A stretch of DNA of 64,000 nucleotides from Winkia neuii subsp. neuii DSM 8576 (GTDB lineage: Bacteria; Actinomycetota; Actinomycetes; Actinomycetales; Actinomycetaceae), in the NCBI RefSeq assembly GCF_000420405.1, contig NZ_ATUW01000007.1:89381-153380 (forward strand), given 5' to 3'. Below are positions 63,592 through 64,000 of this stretch, piece by piece. How positions within the stretch are numbered: position 1 is the first letter of the stretch; every line of letters starts with the position of its first letter. The notes below the pieces were generated by a model, which saw only the letters and a program-made list of their open reading frames with translations, was not told the DNA's origin and did no database searches. A program made the position numbers and the translations under genes.

Positions 63592-63621
63592 TTTGGGTCC
63601 TGCCGGCTGGCAGGGCCCAAA
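63592..63621 (-). terminator. Hairpin after the WXG100 gene
   Basis: TTTGGGTCCTGCC and GGCAGGGCCCAAA pair over 13 positions (one T-G) around GGCT, 11 bases beyond the WXG100 stop. No T-run follows, so partial termination is more likely. Confidence 0.7.
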
Positions 63622-63631
63622 CCAAGCCCTG

Positions 63632-63925
63632 CTAGTTCAAACCAGACGCCAACGAGGAATCCAGCTCAGACATAGACTGCTGAGCCTTACTCAAGAACTG
63701 CGACATACCAGTAAGACCCTGCACCGCAGACTTAGCCCCCTGCGTAAACTCACTATAAGAAGCCTGAAAAGCACCAGAAGCCTGATCAGTCTGAAAACCA
63801 GCAGAAACCAACTGCTCCACCAACGACTGCAACTTAGCCAAAATACCCTCAAGCTCACCCTGACCAGACTGCAACTGCGAAGCAACCTGCTCCAACTCCG
63901 CATAAGTAACATTCATGTTCGCCAT
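63632..63925 (-). CDS. WXG100-family protein (EsxA-like)
   Basis: 97 residues from ATG 63925, with GGGAG upstream. Two amphipathic helices: VTYAELEQVASQLQSGQGEL and SEFTQGAKSAVQGLTGMSQF, joined by SAGFQTDQASGAFQASY, where the usual WxG turn is changed to AGFxTDxASGAF. WXG100 proteins are type VII secretion substrates or chaperones and form dimers. It is the first gene of the cassette in the window; the promoter and any further genes lie beyond the right edge. Confidence 0.9.
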   Translation of the reverse strand: MANMNVTYAELEQVASQLQSGQGELEGILAKLQSLVEQLVSAGFQTDQASGAFQASYSEFTQGAKSAVQGLTGMSQFLSKAQQSMSELDSSLASGLN

Positions 63926-64000
63926 AAAAAGCTCCCAACACAAAAAACTCAAACCTACAAAACAGCCGGCCAAACCACCGACCCAAAACCAACCCTAACC

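Noticed and set aside
1..64000. CRISPR array, complete insertion sequence or prophage
   Set aside because: No regular spaced repeats, no transposase and no phage structural genes were found on either strand.

Overview
The window reads as chromosomal DNA of a mid-GC actinomycete, most likely a host-associated member of the Actinomycetaceae or a close relative; the genus cannot be fixed from sequence alone. The evidence is the conserved actinobacterial division and signalling locus (tRNA-Leu, fhaA, fhaB, PP2C phosphatase, rodA, pbpA, pknA, pknB, with a trpG-like gene, class E sortase, crgA and cyclophilin on its other side), a topoisomerase I with a long Lys/Ala/Thr tail, LAxTG cell-wall sorting signals, and a WXG100 gene. 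The base composition is well below that of Streptomyces. No complete insertion sequence, prophage or CRISPR array was seen.

Layout. 0-11.7 kb: a 2263-residue secreted S8 protease with BspA-like leucine-rich repeats and an LASTG sorting signal, with a DtxR/IdeR-like palindrome over its ribosome binding site; then a lipoprotein, a peptidoglycan-binding exporter adaptor and a MacB-like ABC protein, plus a small secreted peptidoglycan-binding protein. 12-15.5 kb: an accessory stretch with an MFS pump and its divergent TetR regulator around a perfect palindrome, a DinJ/YafQ-type toxin-antitoxin pair and a tRNA-Thr. 15.5-22 kb: a TAP-like lipoprotein hydrolase, holB and tmk in one operon, and topA divergent from it. 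22-32.5 kb: small membrane proteins, a methyltransferase, a five-gene ABC-2 transporter/two-component/SDR operon and a large anchored protein of unknown role. 32.5-39.3 kb: an FtsX-type ABC exporter and the class Ib ribonucleotide reductase genes nrdHIE, preceded by paired NrdR-like boxes and several DnaA-like boxes. 39.3-45 kb: luxS-mtnN (activated methyl cycle and AI-2), an RNase HI with a fused NTF2-like domain coupled to an ADP-ribosylglycohydrolase, a luciferase-like oxidoreductase and a second LAxTG surface protein. 45-57.5 kb: the cell-wall, division and Ser/Thr kinase locus. 57.6-59.9 kb: a helical membrane protein and a YkvI-like transporter. 59.9-64 kb: a minus-strand cassette of WXG100 protein, small helical protein, large T7SS-secreted-type protein with a hydrophobic centre, and two paralogous polytopic membrane proteins.

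How the parts fit. The class E sortase (55678-56421) is the natural enzyme for the two LAxTG proteins in the window. The kinase/phosphatase/FHA/PBP cluster controls polar growth and division. The nrd locus appears to be tied to nucleotide status (NrdR) and perhaps replication initiation (DnaA). The strongest candidate for an undescribed system is the right-hand cassette, which looks like a type VII secretion effector with adaptor proteins and duplicated membrane immunity proteins. The secretion machine itself (EccC and others) is not in the window. All family assignments come from reading motifs by eye; no database search was run.
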